In this document: in pieces, positions 23,201 to 34,498 of the stretch | Layout: every line of letters begins with the position of its first letter | How positions within the stretch are numbered: the stretch's first letter is position 1 | Origin: Serinus canaria | Taxonomy: Eukaryota; Chordata; Aves; Passeriformes; Fringillidae | Direction: 5' to 3' | Length of the DNA stretch: 64,000 bases | Assembly (NCBI RefSeq): GCF_022539315.1 | Contig: NC_066313.1 | Span: 33,703,059-33,767,058, forward strand | Notes under the pieces: generated by a model | The model's input: only the letters and a program-made list of their open reading frames with translations | The model's database searches: none | Told to the model about the DNA's origin: nothing | Program-made: the position numbers and the translations under genes

Positions 23201-26200
23201 ACAAAGAAGCACTTCCACATGTTCAGGTCTATTGGGTCCCTCTGCTCTCTTTACGGTGAAATCTTTGCACAAGCATGAAGTGAGACAAGTCACTGTTTTT
23301 CAAACTTTTTGCATGGATTTTTAGCTAGCTCCTCTTCTTCTGTCTCAGGAAGGATGGGTCCAAAGGAGGGGGGTTTGGGTGGGCAGAGAGGCAGCTCTGT
23401 GCCCCAACTGCAGTGACAACAGTGGAGTGAGTGACGCTTCTTTTCTGATCTCATTGACAAGCGGTTTCATTCTGGGTTTGTTTTTGCAGCAGTGGATCTC
23501 TCCCCTCGCCTGGGACTTCTGGGACCTTTGTCCTGCAAATATTTCAGAACCATAAAAAGCTTGAAAAACAAGAGTGACTGCAGGATATTAAATGCTTGTT
23601 GCTTTTAAATAAGCAGATGGTACTTTTACCAAATGCTATCACTTTGGCCATATTTTTCTTGTGCTGTCATTTTTTGATGGCTTGTTTTTACTGTAGAAAA
23701 GGTCTGTGAAGCAGCTGCCAGCAAAGTGATAGTAACTGGATAGCATCTGTACATTTGAAAACTTGGTCGATGATATGTGAGGGAAGTCTATTAAAGCGTG
23801 TTTGTCTGGAGTTCAAAGTTGTTTCATGCAGGGAATTGTTCTGCTGCAGCCTACATCTGCCTTTTTTATTAAAACACAAAGTTAAATTATTGTTAAAAGG
23901 GGCACTGGAAATGTTGTTGGAACAAATATCCTGAGCTGTCACGAGTGATGTGGTGGCTGTGCAGTGAGGCACAGACCTGCCTGTGCTGTACATCTCAGCT
24001 CTTGGGGAGCAGGCTCCTTTGAAGCTGCATCTCAGACTATCAGCTCATGAAGTGAGGCAGCGATGAGCATTTCTATCTGCGTGGGATAAAAGTGACGAGA
24101 AGGACCAGCTTTCAGAGGTCAGAAAGGCTCCATGTGGGAACACAAAGGATGCCATGTGAAATGTTTCATTAGAGATATTCTTAGCAACCACCAGTTTTCA
24201 GCACCATGTGTTTTGTTGCCTGGAGGTAAGAGCTGGGAAGTCCTTCTGCAGCTCTTTTGAGAGGTCATAAATCTTCCTGATGGGAAGAACAACTACTAAG
24301 AGTTTCCCATCCATCTTTTGATTGCCACTAGCCCTTTCTCAAGATTTTTACTCCTTATCAAAACATAAGTAATCTTTAATAATGTCATGCTATTTAGATA
24401 CACTTTCAGGTGATGATCTACCTGTACATCATACCAAGAGAGTACCAGTTTGAGTTACACATGTATTTTGTAGACAACAGCATGCTGAGACTGACAGCAT
24501 GCCCAAGAAATGGACTGTTACAATCATGCCTAATTTCTGGATACCACAGACCTTAAGTGATATATCCAGATTTCCCAAATCTGAACCTGAGATTGGTAAG
24601 AATGTCTACATCCTTTTGTCTAAGATGAACTAAAAGAAACTATGGAAGTGTATGGATGTGTGTGTATATGAAGCTGGTTTTAGGTTTTTATAATTTTTTT
24701 TTTTAAATTTGTCTATACCATAAAATTTACCATGATCCAACTCTACTTATAGTCTAATTATACCTATGTGTTCACTTAACTGCTTTCTTCAGAACTTAAA
24801 ACTGGATGGAATATTGAGTTGGTTGGCCTGGGAACTGAATCCCTCTTTGTCCTGAGAATACCAGATGCCTTTGAGGTGTGCTTGAAGGTCGCCTGTCTTG
24901 ATCTGAGTTGCAGGGAGGAGGCCGGTGCCTGCTGCCTTGCTCACAGGAAAGCTGCCCACTTGCCAGGGCTGGGAAGGCCAGTGAAGCAGAGTATGGAAAG
25001 CACTTTGGGATGACTGCAGGAGTCATCATTAGCTACTCATGGGATCCTCATGTGTGGGCCATGAATGATACTGAAGTGGCTGCTCAGGAGCAGTAGGAGT
25101 GGGGCTGCTCCACAAGGGAGGAAAAGCTGGGAGTGGGGGGTGATCCCAGCACAGGAGGCACCATCCCTGACCAGGTGCAGTCACCTGTGGGCCAGGAGCA
25201 GTGATCACTCCTGTTGGCCACCAAGTGGCCATTGGACAAGGCAAGATCCGGGTTCTATCTGGGCAGCCTGCTCAGGAGCAGCAGGACATGGAGCCAGAGA
25301 CAGGATTGGAGACAAGGCTGCTTTCAGCAAGGGGGCAGAGAGGGCAGGTTGGTCAAGCCAATTAACCCAGGGCTGTGGCTGGTCTCAGAGCCCTGGCCCT
25401 GCTTTGCACAAGCTCAGCCATCAGTGAGAGGGGCTGGTGGAGGCAGACCCTGCTCTGCAGGAGGGCTCTGCACTGGGTGCTGTCGTATAAATCTCCCTGT
25501 GACCTTCACACCTGCCCTGCTCCTGTGACTTCTAGCCCTGTCATCTTTGCCTGACATCTCAAAAGCCCTGAGCCAGCGTCCTCGAAAGCCATTTGGATTC
25601 TTTCCACTGGCTTCAGTTTTGTTGGAGCCAGCCAGTTACTGGGATGGGCTTTTCCTGGTCTCCCAGCACTGCTGATGAGTGTGCTGCTTTTTTCACCCAC
25701 AAGAAAGGCCACAAATCACTGGAGAGATCCAGGTCAGGTGGCAGCCAGGAAAGTTTGCTTGCAAATGGCTGGAGGGACTTCAATTATTAGAAATTAAAAC
25801 CTCACCCTGGAGGGATGGAAACAATTTTATCTGCAAGTGCAATAGGGTCTGTTAGCCAGAAGGTACTGCTCTGCTTTTGATTAATTCTTGGTTTTTAATT
25901 AATCCTTTTGGTTTATTATCCTTTTTGGAACTTTTCTGGAATAAAAAAATGACAACTCTAGGCAATCAAGTATGTTTTTGCCTGGCTCAACCTGCATATG
26001 TTTGCATCTGGCTTTCCCTGGCTGCAGGGAGAGCAGTAAAAGCTGTGCCTCAAGCCATCAAAGTACTGCCTGCATGCCAGGGACTGCCCTGGGCTGGCCG
26101 TGCCCCAAGGGAAATGCTCTGCCTTATGGGAATGATCCACATGCTTTGGGCTTCTCATGAGGACCAGGCTGACCTGTGGCTGGACTGGAGCTGCACCCCA

Positions 26201-29200
26201 AATGCATAAAGGAAAGGATTTGGGTTTCCAGAGCACAGGTTCTCTTCTCTGCTGGGGTCCTTGGCTCAGGAAAGTCCCCTCTCTGTCTTTGAGCTCAAGA
26301 AGTAAAAGGGACGGGTTTTCTTTAACAGGAAAAAGCCACTTGGCTCTATTTGTCATTCTTCATTAACCTTATCTCAGTCCCTCTTTATCCTCCTTTCTCC
26401 TGTGTTGCCTGGTCAATGTAGTTCTTAGTACTTCCTCTCTTGATAAAGATGTCTTGTTCAAAGTGTATTTATATCATTAGTTCCAGCTGCCTTACATGGC
26501 GGTGTGACCCTTTGTCATCGGCTTGGTTGTTGTTTTCTCAGGCTCGGGCTGGGGGCAGGGCTATAAAAGTGCCCTGTACAGATGGTGTGGTCCATCCCTT
26601 CCCAGGAAACATCTCCAGGCTTCAGCCTGTGCCTCAGCAGATCATCCCTGTGGGATCACATGAGGTCGGGGAGGCTGGGCTGCAATGCCTAGCGCTCAGC
26701 TCTCCAGCCCTGGCTCCTTAGGAAGCTGGACCCCAGGAATGGCAATGCAAAAGGCAGAGCTGAGGAGACCTGACCACCAGTGGCTGGCCCCAATACTGTA
26801 ATCTTCTTTCATTTTTCAGGACTTTGCCTGGTTGTGCTCTGTTGAGCACACTTGTCACAGTGTTTGGTGTCCTTTGCAGTGATGGTGACACCGAGTGCTC
26901 TGGCTGTTTTCAATTACTGGGACAGCCTTGCTTAAGTGGGACACTTGCAACATCACCGCAGGCTCTTGCTGGGCTGCAGCAGGAGCCTCACCCTCTGTCA
27001 GCATTCCTCACCCTTTCAGATGTTTAACTCTGAGAACTTTGGGGCTTATTTTCCTTCTCTTCCTGTTCTTTGTTATAGAGATTAGATATGGCAGGGAGCT
27101 TTGTGAACATAAGCACTTGATTTCCAGTGTCACCCTGCAGAGATTTAAAGCTCCATGTAACAAGAGCATGTGGCCAGGCTTATGGTACAATTTTCTGTGG
27201 AAAATAGATCATGAAAATTTAGAAATAAAAATCAAGGAGAAAGAAAGGGAAAAAAACCAAAGCCTGAAGAATTCTTAAAAATAGTTGGAAGCTCAGGTCA
27301 GTTCTAAGATGGGCCAGGGGAGTCTACAAGGAAGTTAGGTATGTTTGGTTTCCGAGATTGGTTTTCATGGAAGCAGCAGGATACAAAATAGTTTTGGTCA
27401 GGAATCTCAACACCTATCCCAGCAGCTCAGTGCAAGGTAGATAGTCCAGGCTGTCAGTGTTAGTCCTGACTCCATGTTCCCCTGGCTGAAGTTCTCACTT
27501 GGGTTTCTAAGCTTGGTAAGGTAAATCTTGCAGCTTGAGGATGTGTTGTGTGTTGTCCATATGGGCAGAAGCTTCTGTCATTTTGCTTTGGGCCAGGGTG
27601 CTCATCTCGGGTTTGGTTCAGGGGTACTTTGAGAACCTCAGGCTCCTTGCTGTGAAGAACAGATGTGCAAGGGCAGGAGTGTGGTGTGCATTGAGGAGCA
27701 GCCTCTGTGTGGAGTTGTGGCTGCTGAGCCACAGCTGGTTTAGACATGGCTCGAGACATCTTGAGTACAGTTGCACAGATGGCCCATATTTAACATCTGG
27801 GGTGGGATTCAGTTGCATGCTAAAACACACGAGTGCCAGTGTGTACGTGAGGCCCAAGTGTCCAAACTCCTTTTATACTCAATAGAAATCCAGGAAATGC
27901 ACACCATGGAGCCTTCTGTATAACTTGGTGTACCCTGAGTCACCTGGTAGTTAGTCAGCTGAGTAATTTCCAGACTCTATTCACTATAACTTTATTGGAG
28001 GCATCATCCATATTAACTGTAATGAGACCATAGACCCTAGTTCACATACAGACAGCTACAAATGATGCTTGAACCCCACTCCACTTTCTTTTGTAGTGCA
28101 CACCTCCACTGCCAGTTAAATTTTAGAAAGTTTTGTAGATGTCAAAACTGATTATTGAGATTATTTTTTACCAAAGTCCCCAAGAATAAAATTATCTTCA
28201 AGGCACCTGAGTTCAAGAGGTGTTATTATTCTTGACCACTGTTGTTATTCTCAGATTTCACCCTCAGTTAGGTTTGTCTGCTTCTGGATATGGAATAGAA
28301 ACCTAATACCAAAACATTTCTCCAAGCTTTGCTGGCTTCTCTAAGAATACCGTAATGTATGACTCATGCTCTTTGGCAAGGATAAGAAGCTGGATTTAAA
28401 ATATGGTTTTGTACTTCTTTTGATTTCCAAATAAAAGCTGACGGAAAAATAGTATTTATCCCTGCACTTTATGTGTTAACTGATACAGTGACTTGGTTGC
28501 AATAAAAAACTTTCATTTGCTATATCCAAAAAATCCCTCAATATTTTTACCAAGCATTTTTGAGTCTGAAAAATCTGCCTAGGTTTCTTGTTACAGCAAC
28601 CTTTTCTGATTAGCCCTGGCAGAAGAATACTCCTCTGCTCTCCTGATATCCTAAAAGCAGACTTGTGCTACCTGAGAGGGCGTTTGGGATGCATCTCACC
28701 AGCGACTGGCAGGAGCCATAGAGCTTCTGATCTTTAAAACACCAAAGCAAAATCCAAAATCTCTGCTGGTAAGTATTCCCAACTTTAAATCTCAGGCTGT
28801 GTTTTGAACCTTGTCTTTAATTAGACACACTGGTAATATCAGAGCAGAAATAACCCGGTGTGTCAGCGACGCCCGCAGCAGCAGACGCAGATGCAGTTTG
28901 GCAGCCCGGCTTCCTCCAGCACTCACATTCCTTCTGAGTGCACTCACCTTCCCTGCTGGTGTACAGCACTTCACCCAGGGCTCCGGGGTGGGATAGAGAA
29001 AATCTGAAAGAAATTCATGAGGAAAAATGCAGCCTGGTAAAGCTGGAGCTGACAGAGTCTGAAAGAAAAGGGGATGAGTGTTTCATCTATATAAAATATT
29101 TTCTAAACCCATGTCAGACAATGTTGGGTTGCTCATACTCCAGAAAAGCGGATTTGATTTTTGCTTTTCGCTCCTGTGTCCAGTTGCCATCCAAGTCAGG

Positions 29201-30464
29201 GCCTGCAAATGGCCTTAGAGATGTCACTTAAACACTCTCTCAGTTCTTTCAAACTACGTAATTATCCCTCCTGCTGCTCTTTGCTTTTCCCTCTAGGTTA
29301 CAGCAGCCAGGCAGAGGGACACCACCTCAGCACTATGATCACCTGGTCACACAGCTTTTGGCTCACAGCTGGCTTCTGTCTCACCTGCCCTGAGTCCTGG
29401 CAAGGGAGTTCATGTCTGTCCAAGCTCTCCCAGGCAGATTCATCTGCAGTGACCGGGCCTGAAGACTGGGAGTCATTAGTCTGTCACACCATGCAGGCTA
29501 ATCTGTCCTTCTTTGCTGGAGGAAAATGGAGTGTGGAAAGAAGGCTTTTTGTCCAGCTTTACTGAGCAGGACATTAACCTATGAAATCCTTCACTCTCTT
29601 CAACATGAATCTCCTTGCTATTATGGGGATTGCCGCCTACTATAAGGACTTTGAGCAGTGCTTATCTCGGGGGAATGCTAATCTGAATTACTCTGTGAAG
29701 GTGCTACTCTAAGAGTGACAATTATAATACAAAGTTTCGCAAAGAACAGTAACGGAAAAGCCCTTGCTTTCCATATTTAATGTCATTTTTCATTCCCTAG
29801 TGCTTAGGGAAGTTCAGGTTTTTTTTAGTGTCTGGTTTTAGCTTTACTAGGATGTTCAGTATGTGACATTTTCCCAGGGGAAGGGCTCTTTAAATCAGTG
29901 CAAATGGTGACTGCTCTGAAGGGAAATAAAAAGCCTTTCCCATTTGCCTCCAGATGGGGGATATTCACCAAAAGTAAACTGAAAATATTTTAATCCAGAC
30001 ATGACCTTGCAGCTGAGACAAAAACAACAATTGTTTGCAGTGACAGGGGCTGAGTCACCTTTTGAGAGGACAGATCTGGACAGGAAGGGTTTGTCTAATT
30101 TCCTAAAGGTACTCAGGGAATCAATTAGTCCAAAAGCCTCTAATAGCCAGGCTCACAGTCAAGAGAAAAAAAATGCTTTTTTTCTTTTTTTGTCTTCAGC
30201 TTTTTCCTAGCTTTTTGTTATCCCCCAAAGTAGCACCAATATCTCAGAAAACAAAAATGGGCTTGACCACTGCTACCAGAAGCTCCCTGGGAGCCTCTAT
30301 GCTCATGGAGACTTGAAGCCTGGAGAAAGCAAGTTGAGTTGGACTTGTAATGTCTTTACATTCAGATTCAAACAGGGAATCACAGCGGGTCAATGGGAGG
30401 TATGGAACACTGAGACCCCATCCACAGGGAAACCAGGGAATTTCTTAGCTTGCCAGAGAATATA
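14263..30464. other. 16 kb intergenic block, no gene and almost no recognisable repeats
   Basis: Read on both strands, I see no convincing exon, RNA gene, CR1 tail or LTR in this block. Small items: a 19-base direct repeat at 17913-17962, a short poly-T at 19309-19318, and a 14-base imperfect palindrome that occurs at both 25080-25093 and 25268-25281. Open frames are all under about 175 codons, scattered over both strands without clustering. Examples are 20602-21123 minus and 22762-23163 minus. The scarcity of CR1 fragments contrasts with the region after 47 kb. Confidence 0.45.
17913..17962. repeat. 19-bp direct repeat, also partly self-complementary
   Basis: CAGGTGACAGCCAGTCACC occurs at 17913-17931 and again unchanged at 17944-17962. 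Each unit contains GGTGAC and the complementary GTCACC, so each could fold into a small hairpin. Another GGGTGACTG lies between the copies. A local duplication is the simplest reading. Confidence 0.9.
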
Positions 30465-30676
30465 TAATCACAGAACCATAGAAAGATCATCTAGTCTCAA
30501 CCCCCTGCCATGGGCAGGGACACCTTCTGCTAGACCAGGTTGCTCAAATCCCCATCCATCCTGGCCTTGAACACTGCTAGGATTGGGACATCCACTACTT
30601 CTCTGGGCAACACACACATTCCAGAGCCTCACCACCCTCTGAGTAAGGCATTTCTGACTAACATCTGATTTAAAGA
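30465..30676 (-). mobile_element. CR1 LINE 3'-end fragment with a small internal deletion
   Basis: It begins with AATCACAGAACCATAGAAAG, the reversed CR1 tail. The usual GGTTTGGGTTGGAAGGGACC segment is missing, so the sequence runs straight into GATCATCTAGTCTCAACCCC. It continues through CTGCCATGGGCAGGGACACC, CTAGACCAGGTTGCTCA and CTCTGGGCAACACACACATT. It is 5'-truncated. Confidence 0.9.
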
Positions 30677-31442
30677 TGAAATAAGATGCTTTTAGGCACC
30701 ATTGTCCTGTGAGTTCTGAGGACTCCAAGCTTTCAGGACGGGAACAGCAGGATTGCTGCAAGGTCGGTGTCCAAGCGAGTGAGCGCTCTACAACTTTTCA
30801 CCTTTTTGCTTCAAGTCATTGTTGGCTGCAAAGTGATTTGCAGTGAAGCTCAGAGGTGATTATTGAAGCATGTTTATGCTCATTGATTTTGGACTTGCTG
30901 TCTCAAGCACTTTCACTGATATGAAGGTGAGGTGCAACCAGGAATATTTCCCAGACAGGCTCCAGGCAGAAGCCATGGTTTCAGCTGTCACCTCACTGCT
31001 GAAGAAAAACAATTGGACCACCCCAGTGCTGGGGCCCTGCTGCAGCTCTGCTCCCTCATGGTGCCCTGAGGCACCCCAGAAGGCAGAGGAAGCCCCTCAG
31101 AAATGACATACTAGTCTTAGAAGAGGCCATAGCCAACAAAGATTTATTTTTTATGCCAATAGAGAGGTCCTTATGTTCCTGATGAAGTATTAAATGTTTC
31201 CAGTTAGTTTTGCTACGCTTACTCTCTAAGAAGTCAACTTCCACACACAGCAAAAGAAGCAATAAAACTAAAAACTATAGCCTGAAAAGTTCCTGAGTGT
31301 TTGAATAGGTTATTTGCTGGTGCTGGGAGAGGCACTGCAGTCCCAGCCGTGGAAATAAAAGAAGCATCAGCAAAAAAACACATCACAGTTCATCAATGAA
31401 TTTATCACAGACCAAAGCAAGGCAAAGAAGAAGCCACCACTT
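30677..31442. other. Intergenic, nothing recognised
   Basis: Unique sequence. The 78-codon frame at 30870-31106 has no family features. Confidence 0.5.
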
Positions 31443-31518
31443 TGAAAATGGGAAAGGAAAATGGAAATGGAAAGGAAGAAAAATGTGGGGAAAATGGAAA
31501 TGGAGAGGAAAATGGAAC
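31443..31518. repeat. Imperfect purine-rich repeat (GGAAAATGGAAAT-like)
   Basis: A nearly all-purine stretch of about 75 bases on the + strand is built from variants of GGAAA and GGAAAT. It keeps both strands open as low-complexity frames; on the minus strand these read as HFPFHF-type peptides. These should not be taken as genes. Confidence 0.8.
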
Positions 31519-32370
31519 ATTCTCACAATGTTTGGGAGAATTAGAGGTGCTGAGCCAGCCGAACACACAGCCAGGACTGAGCAAACATTTGCTGTTTCAT
31601 ATCTAGGCAAGTTGTGTGTAGCTACTATTCTTTTGAGCCCAAGATGTCAGTTTAAGGTAGGGAGTCTAAATGAAAGCAGGATGAGGATTAGGATGAGGTG
31701 GAGTTTTGTTCAACTGAAAGCATGCAAAGCTTGGGGATTTTGCATATGATGGCTATTGAGTGACTTTGGAAACATGTAAACGTGTCTGGCCCTTGCTTAT
31801 ACAACAGACTGAATTCCTGTGAGTGCACAGGACCTCACCAACTGACTTGGTTGACTAAAATAGACTTGCCCTGCTTCTTTTCCTTGAGGGCACTGCAGGG
31901 ACAACATGGGCAGAAATGGGTTTCTGGTTTATGCATTAGAAACACTTTTTTTTTTTTTTTTTTGTGAGTACAAACATTATTGGTGATGGAAAAGCGAGAG
32001 AAACTTAAATACAATTTTCAGATTCAGGTTCTGTTTGTGGACTGCAGGAAGAATGTTTGGGGTGAAATCCTGGACACACAAAGTCATGCTACTGGGTTTA
32101 GTGAAACCATCCTTGACTTTTTGTGAAAGTGGTTCTCATGCTTCAAAGACAACCAAGGCACAGATAACCCTAACTTATTCCTGCCAGCAGCTGTGCAAAG
32201 GACAACTGACTTTTCAGATGGAAATTTGTGACCTATTCAGGTTTAAAATTATCAGAATTCATTGGGCAGAAAAAAAAAGGTTCTCTTGGTCTCAGATGTT
32301 GAAAAGTGTAGAGACCAGAATATTTCAGATATATGGAGAAGGCAGGCTGGAAACCCTTCTCTTAGGTATT
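31519..32370. other. Intergenic, with an 18-base poly-T
   Basis: A run of T lies at 31946-31963. Otherwise unique sequence. The frame that continues from 32035 into the hexanucleotide repeat is not credible as a gene. Confidence 0.5.
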
Positions 32371-32375
32371 CCCTT

Positions 32376-32469
32376 CCTCTTCCCCTTCCCCTTCCCCTTC
32401 CCCTTCCCCTTCCCCTTCCCCTTCCCCTTCCCCTTCCCCTTCCCCTTCCCCTTCCCCTTCCCCTTCCCT
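32376..32469. repeat. (CCCCTT)n hexanucleotide microsatellite
   Basis: About 15 near-perfect copies of CCCCTT, with minor variation at the left edge (CCCTTCCTCTT). All purines lie on the minus strand (AAGGGG). Because six is a multiple of three, the repeat stays open in all frames and produces PF/PL frames on the + strand and RG frames on the minus strand. The four-C runs mean the minus strand could form a G-quadruplex. Confidence 0.97.
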
Positions 32470-34360
32470 CATAGGGAATTACCACATCCAGTGAGCCTGT
32501 CTGTACATCATTCCACAAGAAAGGCCCAAAGTGTTGCTTATGTTCTTCAGCATACTGGCTTTAAGTCTTTTAGTGTGTTGTGTTGTGATGCCATGTGGAA
32601 CTAATAAATTTCCTTTTATTTACAAGAATCTCATCTTGGACTGCATTTTGACTTTGATTATATTAGAAATGACTCTTCTCAAAGACTCATCTCCATGTGA
32701 CTCCTGCTTCCATGGCAGCCTTCAGCAGGGTTGTGGCTGTCCTGGCTTCCACACAAGCTGCTTTGACTTGGCCCCAGTTTGCATGGCTTTAACTCAGCCC
32801 AGTGCTATCCCACACTGGTTTCACTGCTAAATATTAAATATTCCTTATGTCCTTTGTGGCTTCATCAGGATTTTTGTTTTCCAGTGATAAAGGGGACAAG
32901 GGAAGGGTGGGGGATAAAGGGGAGGGGGTGTTTACTGGCAGCTGAATGCCTTCCCAGCCTTGTCCTGGCTTTCTCTCACACACACTTTGATTTTGCTAAC
33001 ATTGTCCATCTAGAAACATGTTGCTTCTTGGGAGCTGATTTGCCTGTATAGAGCAACACAGATCTCTGTCAGAATGACTGTGGAGCTGAAAGACATCTCT
33101 TTTTTGGGATGATTGTTTCACACTCTTGTACCATATGCAATTTACTGAGTGAGGTTTAGGTTGTGTAGAGCAAAAGGGACTGCTATAAGACATCTAGTTA
33201 TTGTCTGAATCCCACAGAACTACATGAAAGTTGCTCTAGACTGCATTTAATAGCATTATTTCCCAATACTGTTAATGCTGACACTGGTCCAATCTTGGTA
33301 CTTTGCTTTGTTCTTTTCCACTGTTGCAGAGGGGAACACTTGCCCTGAGAGTGCCTGCATGCACTGGGAGGAGGAGGTAGAGGCTATGGAGGCAGCAGGG
33401 ATGAAGCACCATGTGACTCCAAGAAAGAGTGGTCCCTGCCTTCACTCCAGTTTGAGTATCCAATTAATTGCAATACTTTATGCAAGAGGGCAGGAAAGAA
33501 GAAAAGTGGCTTGGATCCATATTCTCTCCCCACCTCTTTGTGTCCCAGACTCCTGCTGAATACAGCGTGGCTGGCAGCAAGAACTACGACCTTCAAGGCT
33601 GCTAACAGAAAACTTGGTGTCTTATCTGATGGAGACATGGAGAGGAAGGGCTAATATTTAGATTTCTACTAACAGTAGTAGTGCTTCAAAAGACTCGCCT
33701 TTCACCTAGACTACAAGTGACAGCAGACTAAAGGTGACTGGCAGACAGCACAGAGAACCACTTGACATTTTAATTCTTAGTGTTTGTCTTTCTATTCAGA
33801 AAATATTTTTAAAATAAATACTTTAGATTTGAAAGAGACCCTTTTGCTATGATTAAAACAAGCCTCGTAGACCTGACGTGCTCGTTTCCTGTCACAGGAC
33901 TGAGGCTACCTGCTGTCAGCCCAGATGTTTGCTCCAAGCCAGCAGTGCAGGATGAACTTGTCAGCAGCCTCTTGTTGTACAGATCAGTGGAGCAGGGTGC
34001 CTGACAGCTGGGGCCCAGTTAGCTGACTCCAGAACTGGGAGTGTGCTGGGCAGAGGACACTGCACAGGAGCTCATTGGCCTTGTTCACAGCAGGGTTTCT
34101 CAATGAAGCAATTCCACTGATGCCAAGGTCATGTCTGCACTGCTCTGCACCCCATGGCTGTACAGGCTCAGTGGGTGCTACATCACATTCTCCCTGCAGT
34201 GATTCATTGCACCAAAATCTGTACGCTCAGGTAGGACTAACAGGACCTCCAAGGTGAGGACAACCCCAGTGGGAATGGCCTGGCAGTAGACACCCCTGGG
34301 ATATGCTTGAAAGGAATGAAAAGAGGAATGGGAGGAAAGAGCAATACCTTAGAGATCAGA
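32470..34360. other. Intergenic, nothing recognised
   Basis: Unique sequence with no coding or repeat signature I can name. Short frames at 32531-33051, 33275-33559 and 33384-33638 (minus) are not supported. Confidence 0.45.
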
Positions 34361-34498
34361 GAATCACAGAACAGTTTGGGGTGGAAGGACACCTTGGAGA
34401 TCATCTCATTCCAACCCCTGGCTGTGGCCAGCATCACCGTCCACTAGACCAGGTTGCTCAGGGCCCTATCCAGCCTGGCCTTGAACTCCTCCTGGGAT
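34361..34498 (-). mobile_element. CR1 LINE 3'-end fragment
   Basis: It starts with GAATCACAGAACAGTTTGGG and continues through GTGGAAGGACACCTTGGAGA, ATTCCAACCCCTGGC, CTAGACCAGGTTGCTCAGGG and CCTGGCCTTGAACTCC. This is the standard last ~140 bases of CR1 read in reverse. It is strongly 5'-truncated. Confidence 0.92.

Noticed and set aside
32035..32604. 189-codon frame with PF repeats and the opposing RG-repeat frame
   Set aside because: Open only because the (CCCCTT)n hexamer keeps all frames open; flanking residues show no family.
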